Shown here in pieces: positions 5,407-5,705 of a stretch of 5,705 nucleotides of DNA. The translations under genes were made by a program, and so were the position numbers. Source of the stretch: Verrucomicrobiales bacterium. GTDB lineage: Bacteria > Verrucomicrobiota > Verrucomicrobiia > Limisphaerales > UBA1100. The stretch's first letter is position 1, and the number at the start of each line of letters is the position of its first letter. Below the pieces are notes generated by a model, which was not told the DNA's origin, did not search any database, and saw nothing but the letters and a program-made list of their open reading frames with translations. Where the stretch lies: the NCBI GenBank assembly GCA_003517285.1, contig DPAW01000373.1, positions 1 to 5,705 of the forward strand, given 5' to 3'.

Positions 5407-5705
5407 GTGAGATTACGGTAGGCTTTATCCGCTGCCAGCTTGGTCACGAGCTCACGCATTTTTGCGGTGGCTTTTTTATGCGCAACCAAGGTGGTGTCGT
5501 CCGTTTGCACAATCACGCAATCCCTCACTCCAACCACGGCAATGGGTTTGCGATTTTTTTTGGAGCGGGCATCAAAGATCACATTGCGTGCGGAATCCGC
5601 GTGCACAAAATCCGCCTCTGCGCAGTTGCCTTCGCTATCGGACTTCAGGTGGCGAGCGAGTGCGGGCCATGCTCCAAGATCGTCCCAGTCGAAATCCCCA
5701 TCAGC
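5403..5705 (-). CDS. manC: Mannose-1-phosphate guanylyltransferase, C-terminal 100 residues (runs off the window)
   Basis: The frame is open from the window edge (5705) to TAA at 5403-5405, so the 5' part of the gene is outside. The visible peptide starts with DFDWDDLGAW, the conserved substrate-site motif of GDP-mannose pyrophosphorylases. It continues with an EGN and HADSARNVIF segment, then VVGVRDCVIVQTDDTTLVA, typical of the C-terminal part of this nucleotidyltransferase. The enzyme makes GDP-mannose from mannose-1-phosphate and GTP for surface polysaccharides. No second phosphomannose-isomerase domain follows, so this is the short, single-function form. The internal GTG at 5604-5606 is not the true start, because the conserved motif lies upstream of it. 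The stop overlaps the rnd stop by 4 bp tail-to-tail. The symbol is by family analogy only. Confidence 0.85.
   Translation of the reverse strand, partial: ADGDFDWDDLGAWPALARHLKSDSEGNCAEADFVHADSARNVIFDARSKKNRKPIAVVGVRDCVIVQTDDTTLVAHKKATAKMRELVTKLAADKAYRNLT
5451..5477 (+). terminator. Candidate intrinsic terminator for rnd, inside the 3' end of the guanylyltransferase gene
   Basis: Bases 5453-5458 pair with 5463-5469 to form a 6-bp stem with one bulged G (5466) and a TTTT loop; a U-G wobble (5452/5470) may extend it. A C and six T follow (5471-5477). It lies 45 bases after the rnd stop on the same strand, which suits a Rho-independent terminator. The same bases code for Lys-Lys-Ala-Thr-Ala-Lys in the convergent gene, so coding constraint could explain part of it. 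It is strikingly similar to the hairpin at 458-484. Confidence 0.4.

Noticed and set aside
1..5705. Mobile element, CRISPR array, toxin-antitoxin or defence system
   Set aside because: No direct repeats, transposase or integrase motifs, or small paired ORFs were found; although a tRNA can be an attachment site, no duplicated tRNA end is visible in the window.

Overview
This 5.7 kb window is a compact stretch of an ordinary bacterial chromosome, with a GC content in the mid-50s percent by eye. It carries central-metabolism and housekeeping genes. I see no insertion sequence, phage gene, CRISPR array or other sign of a mobile region, and no clearly novel defence or biosynthetic system. The lineage cannot be fixed from this sequence alone. 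Three things would suit a Verrucomicrobiota/Planctomycetota-type bacterium: the lack of clear Shine-Dalgarno sites, a possibly exported D-aminoacylase-type amidohydrolase, and the motif style of RNase D. This is a guess, not an identification.

Left part (1-3152, + strand): a tight gene series. The last 21 codons of gcvT (aminomethyltransferase) overlap the start of gcvH (lipoyl carrier H protein) by 4 bp. Next, 4 bp after gcvH, comes an N-acyl-D-amino-acid deacylase-type amidohydrolase with a possible signal peptide. After a further 6 bp comes a class-V PLP aminotransferase resembling alanine:glyoxylate aminotransferase. A terminator-like hairpin with a 7-T run lies at the gcvH/deacylase junction, so the last two genes may be only partly co-transcribed with gcvTH. 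A possible link is that glyoxylate transamination yields glycine, the substrate of the GcvTHP/L system. gcvP is not in the window.

Middle (3136-4271, - strand): an uncharacterised metal-dependent TIM-barrel amidohydrolase (Amidohydrolase_2 type) runs tail-to-tail into the aminotransferase, overlapping it by 17 bp. Only 23 bp upstream of it, on the same strand, is a complete tRNA-Ser(CGA) gene with an encoded CCA end, so the two may share a transcript.

Right part (4272-5705): ribonuclease D (rnd, + strand) is divergent from the tRNA gene and has no ATG start. Its stop overlaps by 4 bp the stop of a convergent gene whose last 100 codons look like mannose-1-phosphate guanylyltransferase. A second terminator-like hairpin, very similar in sequence to the one after gcvH, lies 45 bp past the rnd stop, inside that guanylyltransferase gene.

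The most useful observations concern start-site and terminator ambiguity (deacylase, rnd), the two look-alike terminators, the tRNA-amidohydrolase arrangement, and the gcvTH-deacylase-aminotransferase grouping.
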